Below, in pieces: positions 50,865 through 61,125 of a stretch of 64,000 bases of DNA. Position 1 is the first letter of the stretch; each line of letters starts with the position of its first letter. The notes beneath the pieces were generated by a model. The model worked only from the letters and a program-made list of their open reading frames with translations, did no database searches and was not told the DNA's origin. A program made the position numbers and the translations under genes. Origin of the DNA: JBBSDP01 sp038240605 (GTDB taxonomy: Bacteria > Planctomycetota > Phycisphaerae > Tepidisphaerales > Tepidisphaeraceae); assembly GCA_038240605.1 (NCBI GenBank), contig JBBSDP010000022.1:11995-75994 (forward strand). Direction: 5' to 3'.

Positions 50865-53800
50865 ATGCCAGTCACCTTCGTCATCGGCCGCGCCGGAACC
50901 GGAAAGACCCATCGCATCTTCCACGCCATCGTGGAGTTGATGCGACAGGATCCCCTCGGCCCGCCGATTTACTGGCTGTTGCCGCGTCAGGCGACGTTCT
51001 CCGTCGAACGCGAACTCACCTGCGGCAGCGGCCTGCCCGGGTTCGCGCGGACGCGTGTCGTCAGCTTCGAGGAGTTCGGACGAGATGTATTCGCCGACTG
51101 CGGCGGAATCTCCATTCCCGAGGTGACCCCGCTCGGCCGGCAGATGATCCTCGGCCACCTGCTGCGGCGCGTGCAACCGGAACTGCGCTTCTTCACCGGC
51201 GTCGCGCGTCAAACAGGCCTGGCGGCCGAGCTGGATCAGACTTTCGAAGAACTCGAACGGGCTGGGAAGGACGGCTCTGACCTCGCTCGCCTGGCCGACG
51301 AACTGGAGGCCGCGCGCGAGCACGACCCGCACGCCGATCCTCTGCTCGCCAAGCTTCACGACCTGAGCCTGTTGTACCGGCGTTATACCGATTACCTCGG
51401 CCAGGAACGCCTCGACCAGCATCGTCGTACGCGGCAGGTGCTCGCCTCGCTGGGTTGCTGCTCGCTGCTCAAGCGCGCTGCGGTCTACGTTGACGGATTT
51501 CTCGAATTCACCGACTACGAACGGCGGTTTCTGGCGGGCGTGGCGAAGGCGGGTGCGGCGGTCGAGATAACCCTGCTGCTCGACCCCGACAGCGCGACGC
51601 TGCGCGACCCACACTCACTTCCGCTCGAGCTGAGCTTGTTTCATCGCGCGGAGGAGGCATACCGCCGTCTCCATTTCGCCTTCGCCGATGCGGGTATTGC
51701 CGTGAACCCCCCAGTGCTGCTTCGCGAAGCGCGGCGCTACACCTCGCCGGCGCTGGCGCACCTGGAGCGATCGGCGTTCGCGCCGCAAGCGGCCGCGTCC
51801 GAGGAAAGCGCAAGCCTCACGCTCATCCAGGCTCCCGATCGTCGCGCCGAAGCAGATGCGATCGCGCGGACGGTGCGGGCTCACTTGGCGCGGGGCGTCC
51901 GTCTGCGCGACATCGTGGTCCTGGTGCGCGACCTGGCCGCCTACCACGCGCCGCTCGAGGCCAGCTTCGCCGAGCACAACCTACCGTTGTTCCTCGACCG
52001 CCGTCGGACCGCGGCTCACCACCCGCTCCTGCAAACCCTCCGAGCGATGATCCGCGTCGCCCGGTCCGACTGGCCGCACGATGCAATCATGACGCTCCTC
52101 AAGGGAGGACTTGTCGGTATCGACCTCCTCACCGCCGACGGCGTTGAAAATTACGTGCTCGTCCACCGTCTCTTCAACGGCGCGGCATGGCGCGCGCCGG
52201 TGCCATGGGCCTATCGTCGCCGGCTTACCACCGCCGAGGGAGAGGAGGCCGTCGCAACGCCTGATGAAGCGGAGAAAGTGCGGGCTCTACTTGCGGCGGC
52301 GCTCGCGCCGCTTGAAGGCGTGCTGCACCCCGACGCAACGCTCCCGCTTCGACAGATCGCGGCCGGGATGTTCGGGGCATTCGAGCGGCTGGGCATTCGC
52401 AACGAGCTTTCCAAATGGACCAGCGAAGCCCGCGCGGTTGGACAAATCGAGCAGAGCCAGGAGCACGAACAGGTCTGGACGGAATTGATCTCGCTCTTTG
52501 AGCAGATGGTGGATTTGCTCGGGGACGAACCGGTCACGCCGGCCGACTTCATCGACATCCTCGAATCCGGCCTGGAGCGATTTGACCTGGCCCTCACACC
52601 CGCGACCGTCGATCAAGTCCTCCTCGGCCAGATCGATCGAACCCGCAGCCCCAACGCCAGAGTGGTGTTCATCGCCGGGATGAACGAAGGAGAGTTCCCC
52701 GCCGCGCCGCGCGATCATTCGTTGCTTACCGACCGCGAACGGCGCGAACTGGGCCAACGAAAGTTCCAGCTCGATGCGGGCCTCCACCGCCGTCAGTTGG
52801 ATGAACGGCTCCTGGGTTACCTGGCGATGACCCGCGCCTCGGACCGGCTTTATCTCAGTCGTTCCGCCAGCGACGCGTCGGGGAAGGTGACCGCGCCATC
52901 GCAATTCTGGCAATCGGTCCAGGCGCTCTTTCCGAACCTCGAGATCACCAGCGTCGAATCGTGCGGCGAGATGGAAATCGAGTCGATCGCGACACCGCGG
53001 CAGCTCGTCACATCGCTGATGCGCTGGGCACGGTCCTCGGGCGGCCCGATGGACGCGGCGCAGACGCCATGGCCTGCCCTCTATCACTGGCTTGCCGGGC
53101 GTCCCTGCGACGACGGGGAATTCGACGTCGCCCGCTACCATGCCTGGAAGGCCTTGAGCTACCGCAACGAGGCCCATCTTTCCGCCGAGTTGCGTGCCGG
53201 ATCGCATTCGAAGAACGGCGTTCTGTCCGCCAGCCCCTCGGAATTGGAGACGTTCGCGGCCTGCCCGTTTCGCCATTTCCTGCGATACGAATTGCAACTG
53301 GGCGCCCGCGCCGATCACGACGTGGGGCCGCAGGACCTCGGCCGCGTTTATCACGTGCTGCTGGACCGGCTCGTGGACGGGGCATTGCGCGCGGGCCGAT
53401 CGTGGGACAGTCCCGGCTCGCCGCCGATCGATGCTAAGACGATCCGTGCTGCGTCCGCCGACATGGCGCGGGCCCTGCGCGATGACCTGAACCTCGCCTC
53501 CGCCCGCAATCGCTACCTTCTCGGCCGCGTCGAGTCGATGCTCGAGCGGTTCGTCGCCTTTCAACAGGAGATGCTCCGCCGCGGCAAGCTGCGCCCCGCC
53601 TTCACCGCCGTCACGTATGGCCACGGCGGCCGGATGGGCGCGCTGGAGTTGACGACGCCGGCCGGCGCACGGCTTCAATTGCACGGCAAGATCGACCGCA
53701 TCGACATCGAGCCCGACACCGGCCAATGCACCGTGCTCGATTACAAGCTCGGCCCGGCCGCCCTCTCCCTTGGCCAAGCTTTCTGGGGAATCTCGGTGCA

Positions 53801-54386
53801 ACTCCTCTCCGCCCTGCTGGCCCTTCGTGCCAACGGCCGCGAGCTGGCCGGTCGTGAGCTGGATCCAATCGGGGCGTTTTATCTCCGGCTGATTCGCCGG
53901 ATCGAGGACGTGAAGCATCCCGATGAGGCCTTGCCGCTCGATGATCCAGCCCGGCGTCTGGCCACACCGCCGCGCGGCATCTTCGACACCCGCGCCGTGC
54001 CGGTCCTCGACAGCGAATTCACCGTCGGAAGCTCGCAGGTCGTGAAGCTTTTCGTGAAGAAAGACGGGCAGCTCGGCAATCGCCACCAGACAGATGCGGC
54101 GGAAACCGACGAGATCGAAGCCCTGCTCCAGCACGTTCGCGAACGACTAGGCCAACTTGCCGACGAAATTCTCGCCGGCCACATCGATATCGCGCCCTAT
54201 CGTCTGAACCGTCTGACGCCCTGCCCGCATTGCGAATACCGAAGTATCTGCCGCTTCGAGACCCCGGTGAACCACTATCGGATGCTGCACACGGTCGGGC
54301 GCGAGACCGTCTTCGTGCCGTTGACGACTGGCGCCGCGAACGCCAAGCGCGCCGCTGATCTCAATAAGATCGGAGGGGGGCGATGA
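50865..54386 (+). CDS. addB: AddB-type helicase/nuclease subunit
   Basis: AddB works with AddA to process double-strand breaks for recombination. ATG 50865 gives 1173 residues, close to Bacillus AddB. The N-terminus has an intact Walker A (VTFVIGRAGTGKTHRIF). The C-terminal RecB-family nuclease shows LHGKIDRIDIEPDTGQCTVL and then DYKLG. The Fe-S cluster cysteines are present: one in FAACPFRHF and three in LTPCPHCEYRSICRFET. The frame is open upstream to 50460, but that stretch belongs to the kinase remnant. The stop overlaps the addA start (ATGA). Confidence 0.93.
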   Translation: MPVTFVIGRAGTGKTHRIFHAIVELMRQDPLGPPIYWLLPRQATFSVERELTCGSGLPGFARTRVVSFEEFGRDVFADCGGISIPEVTPLGRQMILGHLLRRVQPELRFFTGVARQTGLAAELDQTFEELERAGKDGSDLARLADELEAAREHDPHADPLLAKLHDLSLLYRRYTDYLGQERLDQHRRTRQVLASLGCCSLLKRAAVYVDGFLEFTDYERRFLAGVAKAGAAVEITLLLDPDSATLRDPHSLPLELSLFHRAEEAYRRLHFAFADAGIAVNPPVLLREARRYTSPALAHLERSAFAPQAAASEESASLTLIQAPDRRAEADAIARTVRAHLARGVRLRDIVVLVRDLAAYHAPLEASFAEHNLPLFLDRRRTAAHHPLLQTLRAMIRVARSDWPHDAIMTLLKGGLVGIDLLTADGVENYVLVHRLFNGAAWRAPVPWAYRRRLTTAEGEEAVATPDEAEKVRALLAAALAPLEGVLHPDATLPLRQIAAGMFGAFERLGIRNELSKWTSEARAVGQIEQSQEHEQVWTELISLFEQMVDLLGDEPVTPADFIDILESGLERFDLALTPATVDQVLLGQIDRTRSPNARVVFIAGMNEGEFPAAPRDHSLLTDRERRELGQRKFQLDAGLHRRQLDERLLGYLAMTRASDRLYLSRSASDASGKVTAPSQFWQSVQALFPNLEITSVESCGEMEIESIATPRQLVTSLMRWARSSGGPMDAAQTPWPALYHWLAGRPCDDGEFDVARYHAWKALSYRNEAHLSAELRAGSHSKNGVLSASPSELETFAACPFRHFLRYELQLGARADHDVGPQDLGRVYHVLLDRLVDGALRAGRSWDSPGSPPIDAKTIRAASADMARALRDDLNLASARNRYLLGRVESMLERFVAFQQEMLRRGKLRPAFTAVTYGHGGRMGALELTTPAGARLQLHGKIDRIDIEPDTGQCTVLDYKLGPAALSLGQAFWGISVQLLSALLALRANGRELAGRELDPIGAFYLRLIRRIEDVKHPDEALPLDDPARRLATPPRGIFDTRAVPVLDSEFTVGSSQVVKLFVKKDGQLGNRHQTDAAETDEIEALLQHVRERLGQLADEILAGHIDIAPYRLNRLTPCPHCEYRSICRFETPVNHYRMLHTVGRETVFVPLTTGAANAKRAADLNKIGGGR

Positions 54387-57300
54387 TCGAGCGGAAGTGG
54401 ACGCGGGAACAGCAGCATGGCATCACCGCGACGGGGCGCAGCCTCCTGGTTTCCGCGGCCGCCGGGTCGGGGAAGACCGCGATCCTGGCCGCACGCTGCG
54501 CGCACCTCGTGTGCGATGCCAACCCGACGTGTGAGGTCGATGAGCTTCTGGTCGTCACGTTCACTGAGGCGGCGGCGGCGGAGATGAAGTCGCGAATTCA
54601 TCAGGCCCTGCGCGAGCGCGCCAAGCGCAACCCATCGGACCGGCTCACTCGCCAACTCGCCCTGGTTGACCAAGCACAGGTCAGCACGCTTCATGGGTTC
54701 TGCTCGCGCCTCCTGCGAGAACATTTCCACACCGCCGGGCTGGACCCCGGCTTCGAAATCCTCGACGGAGACGATGCCCAGCTCCTTCGGCTGGAAATTG
54801 CCCGCGACGTGTTTCGACGCCAGTACGAAGCGGATGACGGCGGTGAGTTCCAACGATTTGTCGACGCCTATGGCGACGGCGATGACGAGCGGCTCCTGCG
54901 TCGCGTGGTCGGCACCCACGAACTGCTCAGTAGCCTCGTGGACCCGCAGGCATGGCTGAACAACACGCGCCACCGCCTCCGCGAAGCCGCTGAAGGCCCC
55001 CTTGAGACCTCCGAGCTGGGCCAGCAGCTTGGCACGTTGATCAGCGATGGGCTCATCTCGCTTCGATCGCGCTGCGTGGCGGGACTGCGGCAGCTTCGCG
55101 GACTGGGCGGATTCGAAAAATACGAGCAGGTGGTGATCGAACACGGCCAGGCTATTCAACATTGGCGGGAGACGTTCGAATCGGCGGGGCTGGACGCGCT
55201 GACAGAGGTCGTGCAGGTCGAGTGGCCCCGGCTACCCGCCATTCCCTCCAGTGTTCCGAACAAGGATCTGGCCAAGTCGATCGTTGATCGCATCCGGGAT
55301 GATTTCAAAACCGGACCCTGGCGAGACGCGTTGCGCTTCACGGCCCGGCAATGGCAAGACGGGGTCGCCGCCACTCTCCCGCACGCCGAGGTATTTCTCG
55401 ACCTCGTCGAACGGTTCGGCGTCGGCTACCGGAAGGCAAAGAACGCATTACGCACGCTTGATTTCGTCGACCTCGAACGTTTCGCCCTCAAAGTGCTTCG
55501 CGAGGACAATGACGCTACGGCGCCTGCGGCAGCCGCATGCCTTTGTCATAATCGGTACCAGCATGTGCTGGTGGACGAGTATCAGGACATCAATGAGGTG
55601 CAGGACGCCATCCTCTCCCTGGTCAGCCGTGAGTGTCTGGCGGCACCTCGCCGGCGCGGCAAGTCGAACCCGGAGGATGAGCCCAACCTCTTCTGCGTCG
55701 GCGACGTGAAACAGAGCATCTATCGTTTTCGGCTCGCAGAGCCGGCCCGATTCCTGCGGCGTCTGGATGGATTTCGCGCCGAGGGCGGGCCGGGTGAAGT
55801 CATTGACCTCCGCTCTAACTTCCGAAGCCGTGCGCCGCTGCTTGAAGCGATCAACGGGGTCTTCGAACGACTGATGACCCGCGAAGCCGCGGACATCGCC
55901 TACGACCAATCGCATCGCCTCGCCGCCGGGCTGACTTTTCCCGACCCCGCGCCGGGCGCGGCGGCCTTTACCGGCTCACCGATTGAACTGCACCTGCTCC
56001 CCGCCAAGATTGGCGCTACGGCAGGAGAACCCGATTCCGCCGAAGCCGGCAGCGACGACCAGGACCTGGACCGCACCGAACGCGAAGCGCTCTTCGTCGC
56101 TTACCGCATTCGCCAGCTCATGGGCCTCGCGGGATGCGCCCGTGGCGAATCCGCTGCGATGCGCGTGACCGAGCGCCTGCCCGACGGCAACTTCGGCTCG
56201 CGACCCATTCGATATGGCGACATCGTGGTCCTCCTCCGTTCGATGCGGTTCAAGGCCGAGCAATTTGCCCGCGCGCTCAGCACCGCCGGCATCCCCGTCC
56301 GCGCCGACAGTTCCACCGGTTATTTCGATTCGATGGAAGTGCGCGACATGCTCTCGCTGCTACGGCTCCTGGACAACGAGCGCCAGGACATCCCAATGGC
56401 GGCGGTGCTCCGCAGCCCGCTCGCGGGTCTCGCCCAGCCGGAGGACGCCCTGGCGCGCGTGCGCCGCGCCTATCCATCCGAGCCGGACGGCGTTCCCTTC
56501 CACGACGCGGTCGTTCGCTACTCCAAGGAGCAGGACAACGAGCTGGCCGCATTGCTGCGCGACTTCCTGAAGGAGCTGCATGGCTGGCGCGAACTCGCCC
56601 AGCGTCGCCCGCTCGATGAGCTGATCTGGCGCATCTACCAGCAGAGCGGCTACCTCGCCTTCTGCTCGGGCCTGGCCGGCGGAGAGCAGCGCGTGGCGAA
56701 CCTCCTTTACCTCCACGAGCGCGCAGCGCAGTTCGGCACCTTTCAGCGGCAAGGTCTCTCGCGTTTCATGCAATTCCTGGAGAGCCTTCGCGAGGAAACG
56801 GACCTGGGCATGCCTTCGGTAGCCAGCGGAGCCGACGACGCCGTCCGGGTGATGAGCATCCATCGCGCCAAGGGGCTCGAGTTTCCGGTCGTGATCCTGG
56901 CGGACCTGGGGAAGGCGATCAACCTCTCGGATTGCGAGGGATCGATCCTCGTCGACCGCTCCGCGGGAATGGGCTTGAAGGTTGTCGACGAGGAGAAGCA
57001 GGTGCGTTACCCGTCATTGGCGACGACACTCGTGAGCGCACGGCTCCGGCAGCAATCGCTGGCCGAAGAGCTGCGCGTGCTCTACGTCGCCATGACCCGC
57101 GCCCGCGAGCACCTCATCTGCGTCGGAACCGTCGGCGAGCAGGCGATGAATACATGGTCGAGCCGGTGGGCAACCCATCTGGGCCCGCTGCCGGCGGATG
57201 CGTTCCTGGGCGCGCGCTGCATGCTCGACTGGCTCGGCCCGGTCGCCGCAGCCACGCAGGGAGCAGCCCAACCCATTTTCGAGATTACGCTTCACACCCC

Positions 57301-58144
57301 CGAGGACCTTGCTGAGTGGAGCACCTCCATGGCGAGCGCTGCCCGCGGCGCAGATGGAACATTCGAACACCTGGCGGCGCTGGAGCCTCTCGTGCCGCCA
57401 CCGGAAGCGCCGGAAAGCGCGAAGCGGCTCATCGAACGACTCAACTTCCGATATCCGTATCACGTCTTCACAAAGGTTCCCGCCTTTCAGTCCGTCACCG
57501 GACGCACCAAGGGCTCAGGTATAGAAGATTCCCTTCCAGCTGAAAAACAGTCTGACAAACCGCCGGAAGCTCCGCTGCTGTCCCTCCCTCGCTTCGTCGA
57601 GGTGGACGGCCGGGCCGCGGCGGCGGAGCGCGGGACGGCCACGCACGCCGTCCTGCAGTATCTGGATTTCGGCCGGCGCTGTGATGAGGCGGATCTCGAG
57701 GTTCAGATTGCCAGCCTTGTGGATCGACGGATTCTGGCGACGGCGGATGCGACGCGGGTCGACCGAAGCGCGATCGCCTGGCTGATGAACAGCGAAGTCG
57801 GCGCGCTGTTGCGCACGCACTCGGCCACGCTCCGCCGTGAGATCCCCGTGAACTACCCTGCCCAACCCGAGCCGGCGCCCGGCGGACCAGATTCGCCCCC
57901 CGCCGAGCCGCTCGACCGGATCATGGTGCGCGGCCGTCTCGACGTCGTGATCCCGCTGCCGTCGGGCGGCATCCTGATCGACTACAAGACCGACGATGTC
58001 AGCGGCGACAGAATCGATCGTCGCGCCGACGAATATCGGCCGCAGGTGAACGCCTATCGGGAGGCGATCTCGGCCATTACCGGCTTCCCAATCGCGCGGG
58101 CACTGCTCGTCTTCTTGACGCCACGGCAAGTGCGAGAAGTGTGA
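54383..58144 (+). CDS. addA: AddA-type helicase/nuclease subunit
   Basis: The UvrD-like 3'-5' helicase and nuclease subunit of AddAB. The 1253-residue protein has WTREQQHGITATGRSLLVSA and then AAGSGKTAIL (Walker A), VVTFTEAAAAEMKSRI (motif Ia), HVLVDEYQDINEVQDAIL (Walker B), FCVGDVKQSIYRFRLAEP (motif III), MSIHRAKGLEFPVVILADLG (motif V) and LYVAMTRAREHLICVG (motif VI). The C-terminal nuclease has VRGRLDVVIPLPSGG and LIDYKTDDV. Length matches AddA. It overlaps addB by four bases and is followed by a hairpin terminator. Confidence 0.96.
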   Translation: MIERKWTREQQHGITATGRSLLVSAAAGSGKTAILAARCAHLVCDANPTCEVDELLVVTFTEAAAAEMKSRIHQALRERAKRNPSDRLTRQLALVDQAQVSTLHGFCSRLLREHFHTAGLDPGFEILDGDDAQLLRLEIARDVFRRQYEADDGGEFQRFVDAYGDGDDERLLRRVVGTHELLSSLVDPQAWLNNTRHRLREAAEGPLETSELGQQLGTLISDGLISLRSRCVAGLRQLRGLGGFEKYEQVVIEHGQAIQHWRETFESAGLDALTEVVQVEWPRLPAIPSSVPNKDLAKSIVDRIRDDFKTGPWRDALRFTARQWQDGVAATLPHAEVFLDLVERFGVGYRKAKNALRTLDFVDLERFALKVLREDNDATAPAAAACLCHNRYQHVLVDEYQDINEVQDAILSLVSRECLAAPRRRGKSNPEDEPNLFCVGDVKQSIYRFRLAEPARFLRRLDGFRAEGGPGEVIDLRSNFRSRAPLLEAINGVFERLMTREAADIAYDQSHRLAAGLTFPDPAPGAAAFTGSPIELHLLPAKIGATAGEPDSAEAGSDDQDLDRTEREALFVAYRIRQLMGLAGCARGESAAMRVTERLPDGNFGSRPIRYGDIVVLLRSMRFKAEQFARALSTAGIPVRADSSTGYFDSMEVRDMLSLLRLLDNERQDIPMAAVLRSPLAGLAQPEDALARVRRAYPSEPDGVPFHDAVVRYSKEQDNELAALLRDFLKELHGWRELAQRRPLDELIWRIYQQSGYLAFCSGLAGGEQRVANLLYLHERAAQFGTFQRQGLSRFMQFLESLREETDLGMPSVASGADDAVRVMSIHRAKGLEFPVVILADLGKAINLSDCEGSILVDRSAGMGLKVVDEEKQVRYPSLATTLVSARLRQQSLAEELRVLYVAMTRAREHLICVGTVGEQAMNTWSSRWATHLGPLPADAFLGARCMLDWLGPVAAATQGAAQPIFEITLHTPEDLAEWSTSMASAARGADGTFEHLAALEPLVPPPEAPESAKRLIERLNFRYPYHVFTKVPAFQSVTGRTKGSGIEDSLPAEKQSDKPPEAPLLSLPRFVEVDGRAAAAERGTATHAVLQYLDFGRRCDEADLEVQIASLVDRRILATADATRVDRSAIAWLMNSEVGALLRTHSATLRREIPVNYPAQPEPAPGGPDSPPAEPLDRIMVRGRLDVVIPLPSGGILIDYKTDDVSGDRIDRRADEYRPQVNAYREAISAITGFPIARALLVFLTPRQVREV

Positions 58145-58157
58145 GCTTCTGTCTCTC

Positions 58158-58193
58158 ATTCTCCCTCTCCCGGAGTACCGGGAGAAGGAGAAT
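58158..58193 (+). terminator. Hairpin after addA
   Basis: Arms of 16 bases (58158-58173, ATTCTCCCTCTCCCGG; 58178-58193, CCGGGAGAAGGAGAAT) pair with one mismatch around an AGTA loop, 14 bases after the addA stop. No long T-tract follows. Confidence 0.6.
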
Positions 58194-58268
58194 TGAACTC
58201 GGTCGCCTAAAGTGTCACGCACCCCCCCAGCCGCCGGCGTGCGCGTTGTGGCATCGGCCGGCGGGCGT

Positions 58269-59093
58269 ATGATCGGATCGGTGAGTACGGACATTCGCCT
58301 GGTTGCGATCGATCTGGACGGAACGCTGCTGGACGCTTCAAAGAAAGTGTGTGGGCGGGCCGCCCGGTCGTTGCCGCGCCTGCCCGCGATCGGCGTGCGC
58401 GTCGTGCTCGCCTCGGCCCGTCCGCCGCGCAGCGTTCGTCATATTTACCAGCAACTGAAACTCGACACGTGGCAGATCAACTACAACGGCGCGTTAATCT
58501 GGGACGAGCCAGGCCGACGCGTCGTTCGGCACACGCCGATGGAGCCGGCCCTGGTCAGCGCGATCGTGCACCGGGCGCGCGACATGTTCGAAGAAGTGCT
58601 GGTGAGCTGCGAGATCCTCGATCGATGGTACACCGACCGCTTCGACCAGGCCTATACCACCGAAACCGGACGCCTCTTCAAGCCGGACCGGGTCGCGCCG
58701 CTCGAGGAGTTCTGTGCGCAGCCCGTGACCAAGCTGCTGCTCCTGGGGAGCCCGCAGCTCATCGCCCGGCTCGAGCCGCTCCTCGTCAGCGAATTTCCCC
58801 AGGCTTCGGTGCTCTGGAGCGATCCGGAGCTGCTCCAGGTTATGAACTCCGAGGCGAGCAAGGCCGCGGCGCTGCGGCGCGTTGCCGCTCATTACCGGGT
58901 ACCCTTGAAGAACGTGATGGCGATCGGCGACGCCGCCAATGACGTCTCGATGCTCGAGATCGCTGGCGTCGCGGTCGCGATGGACAACGCCAGCGCGGTC
59001 GCCAAGCGCGCCGCCCATTGGGTCGCCCCCTCACACAATGACCACGGCGTGCACGCCGCCCTGGAGCGATACATCCTCAAGAAGTCCCACTAA
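58269..59093 (+). CDS. Cof-type HAD-superfamily phosphatase
   Basis: ATG 58269 gives 274 residues; a GTG at 58212 in the same frame is possible. HAD motif I is LVAIDLDGTLLDASKKV (nucleophile Asp and acid/base Asp). Motif II is VVLASARPPRSVR, and motifs III/IV appear as SEASKAAALRRVAA and NVMAIGDAANDVSMLEIAGV with GDAANDVSML. The C2-type cap (INYNGALIWD, LLLGSPQLIARLEPLL) is typical of Cof/YbiV phosphatases that act on sugar or nucleotide phosphates. Substrate unknown. The truD gene begins 34 bases later. Confidence 0.92.
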   Translation: MIGSVSTDIRLVAIDLDGTLLDASKKVCGRAARSLPRLPAIGVRVVLASARPPRSVRHIYQQLKLDTWQINYNGALIWDEPGRRVVRHTPMEPALVSAIVHRARDMFEEVLVSCEILDRWYTDRFDQAYTTETGRLFKPDRVAPLEEFCAQPVTKLLLLGSPQLIARLEPLLVSEFPQASVLWSDPELLQVMNSEASKAAALRRVAAHYRVPLKNVMAIGDAANDVSMLEIAGVAVAMDNASAVAKRAAHWVAPSHNDHGVHAALERYILKKSH

Positions 59094-59127
59094 TCCACCT
59101 CCCCGCGCCGCCTCAACTCGCCCAATT

Positions 59128-60378
59128 ATGCTCCCCTATCTCATCAGTGACTTTCCGGGCGTCGGCGGCGTGATTAAGCAGCGCGCTGAAGACTTCTTCG
59201 TTCAGGAGGTCCCGCTGTACGAGGCCTCCGGGGAAGGAGAGCACGTCTACTGCGAGATCCAAAAGGTCGGAGTAGCGACGTTCGACGCAATCGACCGGAT
59301 TGCGCGAGCGCTACGGATCCCGTCGCGCGATATCGGATACGCCGGCCTGAAGGACGCTCGCGCCGTCTCGCGGCAGTTGCTCTCCATCGCAGGGACCACT
59401 GAAGCGGCGGTTATGGGCCTTGAGCTGCCGAACATCACCGTGCAATGGGCGGCGCGGCATGGCAACAAGCTGCGGATCGGCCACTTGGCCAGCAATCGCT
59501 TTGCGATCAAGATCCGTGAGGTGAGTCCGACCGACGTGATCAAGCTCCGTGCCCCGCTCGATATGCTACAGCGCCGGGGAATGCCAAATTATTTCGGCGA
59601 GCAGCGGTTCGGACGCCGCGAGGACAACGACCGCCTCGGTGCTGCACTCGTCCGCGGCGACGATCGGGAAGTGCTGCACGGACTGCTCGGCAGCCCGCGA
59701 TCCGGCATCGACGACGGCCAGACGTTCCAGGCCCGCAAGGCGTTCGATGCCGGCGACCTGGAGGCGGCGATGAAGCATTGGCCACGCCGTTGCGGAATGG
59801 AACGTCGCATCCTGCACCGCCTGATCAAGACGGGGCGGCCGGGCGCGGCGGTCCGTGCCGTCGATCAACGGTTCCGCAGGCTTTGGGTTTCCGCACTCCA
59901 ATCACGGATTTTCAACGGCGTCGTCGCCCGTCGCATCGGCACGCTCGACCGATTACTGGACGGAGACCTCGCCTGGAAGCATGACAGCGGCGCCTGCTTC
60001 GCCGTCACCGACCTCGCGGCCGAGCAGCCGCGCTGCGACGCATTTGAGATCAGCCCCAGCGGCCCGCTTGTCGGCTATCGCATGACGCTCCCGGCGGGCG
60101 AGGAGCTTCGGATCGAGCGGGAAGAATTCGCGACCGTCGGGCTGAGCCCCGAGAACTTTCGCGGTGATGAAGGCGCTCGCTCCAAAGGGGCACGCCGTCC
60201 CCTCCGCGTTCGGCCGACGGACGTCGAGCTGGCCGCGGGTGGCGACGAGCACGGCCCGCACATCACCGTCGCGTTCACCCTGCCGCCCGGATCGTTTGCC
60301 ACGGTGCTGCTCCGCGAGCTGATGAAGAGCGAGGAACAGGAGACGACGATGGTTGAGGCGGAAGGATCAACTAATTGA
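59128..60378 (+). CDS. truD: tRNA pseudouridine(13) synthase
   Basis: TruD isomerises U13 in tRNA. The 416-residue protein starts MLPYLISDFPGVGGVIKQRA with EDFFVQEVPLYE. The catalytic motif is GYAGLKDARAVSRQ, where the Asp is the nucleophile; the usual GxKDxxAxTxQ has Ser in place of Thr. Also conserved are ARHGNKLRIGHLASNRFAI and GMPNYFGEQRFGRREDNDRL. The C-terminal region (GPLVGYRMTLP, FTLPPGSFATVLLRELM) is as in the family. ATG 59128 is the first start after the HAD stop, and the homologous region begins at once. Confidence 0.95.
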   Translation: MLPYLISDFPGVGGVIKQRAEDFFVQEVPLYEASGEGEHVYCEIQKVGVATFDAIDRIARALRIPSRDIGYAGLKDARAVSRQLLSIAGTTEAAVMGLELPNITVQWAARHGNKLRIGHLASNRFAIKIREVSPTDVIKLRAPLDMLQRRGMPNYFGEQRFGRREDNDRLGAALVRGDDREVLHGLLGSPRSGIDDGQTFQARKAFDAGDLEAAMKHWPRRCGMERRILHRLIKTGRPGAAVRAVDQRFRRLWVSALQSRIFNGVVARRIGTLDRLLDGDLAWKHDSGACFAVTDLAAEQPRCDAFEISPSGPLVGYRMTLPAGEELRIEREEFATVGLSPENFRGDEGARSKGARRPLRVRPTDVELAAGGDEHGPHITVAFTLPPGSFATVLLRELMKSEEQETTMVEAEGSTN

Positions 60379-60412
60379 CTCCGTGCTGAGATTCGCGGTA
60401 TCGCTCTCAACT

Positions 60413-61099
60413 ATGCGACGTCCCCCTCCCATCGCAGAGCTCATCAATTTCCCGGTCAGCGGCGGCGTTTGCCTGGTCGCGATTGTGGCCACCCTCTGCA
60501 ATTTCGCCCACTACAACATTGAGCCGCTAACGACCAACTACCTCGCATTCCACGGCGAGCCCTGGCGGCTGATCTCGAGCATCTTTCCGCACGTTAGCCC
60601 GCTCCACCTGATCTTCAACGTGTACTGGACGTGGGTGTTCGGGTCGATCGTGGAGTCGACGTATGGTTCCTTGCGGACTGCGCTGCTCATGGCGCTGCTG
60701 GCCGCGGGTTCGTCCGCCGCCGAGTACGCCTTTGCCGGCGGAGGGATCGGACTTTCGGGGGTTGGGTACGGACTCTTCGGATTCCTCTGGGTGCTCAGCC
60801 GGTATCACCCGGAGCTTCGTGACGCCGTGGATAAGAACACGGTCAGTCTCTTCATCATCTGGTTTTTCATCTGCATCGTCCTGACGATTTCCGGGCAACT
60901 CCCCGTCGCCAACGTGGCTCATGGCGTGGGGTGCGGGTTGGGGGTTCTCTTCGGCTTTGCGGTCAGTGGGCCGAAACGCCTGCGCCTGATCCCGCGCTTC
61001 GCACTGCCGATTTGCGCGGTGTTGATCGTCCTGTGCGCAACGACCGGACGCGTTTGCCCACGCCAGGGCGATGAAGGGAGCCAAGGGGCTGAGTGGTGA
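60413..61099 (+). CDS. Rhomboid-family protein (second copy)
   Basis: A 228-residue membrane protein with six helices. The rhomboid features are RLISSIFPHVSPLHLIFNVY (H-x-x-P-x-H-L-x-x-N region), GIGLSGVGYGLFGFLW carrying the Ser of the GLSGVGYG motif, and LPVANVAHGVGCGLGVLFGF with the His. The catalytic Ser/His pair therefore appears intact although the loop differs from the GASA form at 38156. ATG 60413 is used; earlier codons belong to the truD gene. It is followed by the SET-domain gene. Confidence 0.85.
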   Translation: MRRPPPIAELINFPVSGGVCLVAIVATLCNFAHYNIEPLTTNYLAFHGEPWRLISSIFPHVSPLHLIFNVYWTWVFGSIVESTYGSLRTALLMALLAAGSSAAEYAFAGGGIGLSGVGYGLFGFLWVLSRYHPELRDAVDKNTVSLFIIWFFICIVLTISGQLPVANVAHGVGCGLGVLFGFAVSGPKRLRLIPRFALPICAVLIVLCATTGRVCPRQGDEGSQGAEW

Positions 61100-61125
61100 C
61101 CAGCAGTCCGGGGATTAGGAGCGAG

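Noticed and set aside
52287..54134. 615-codon minus-strand frame opposite addB
   Set aside because: AddB motifs and the AddAB overlap support the plus strand; the opposing frame shows no domain.
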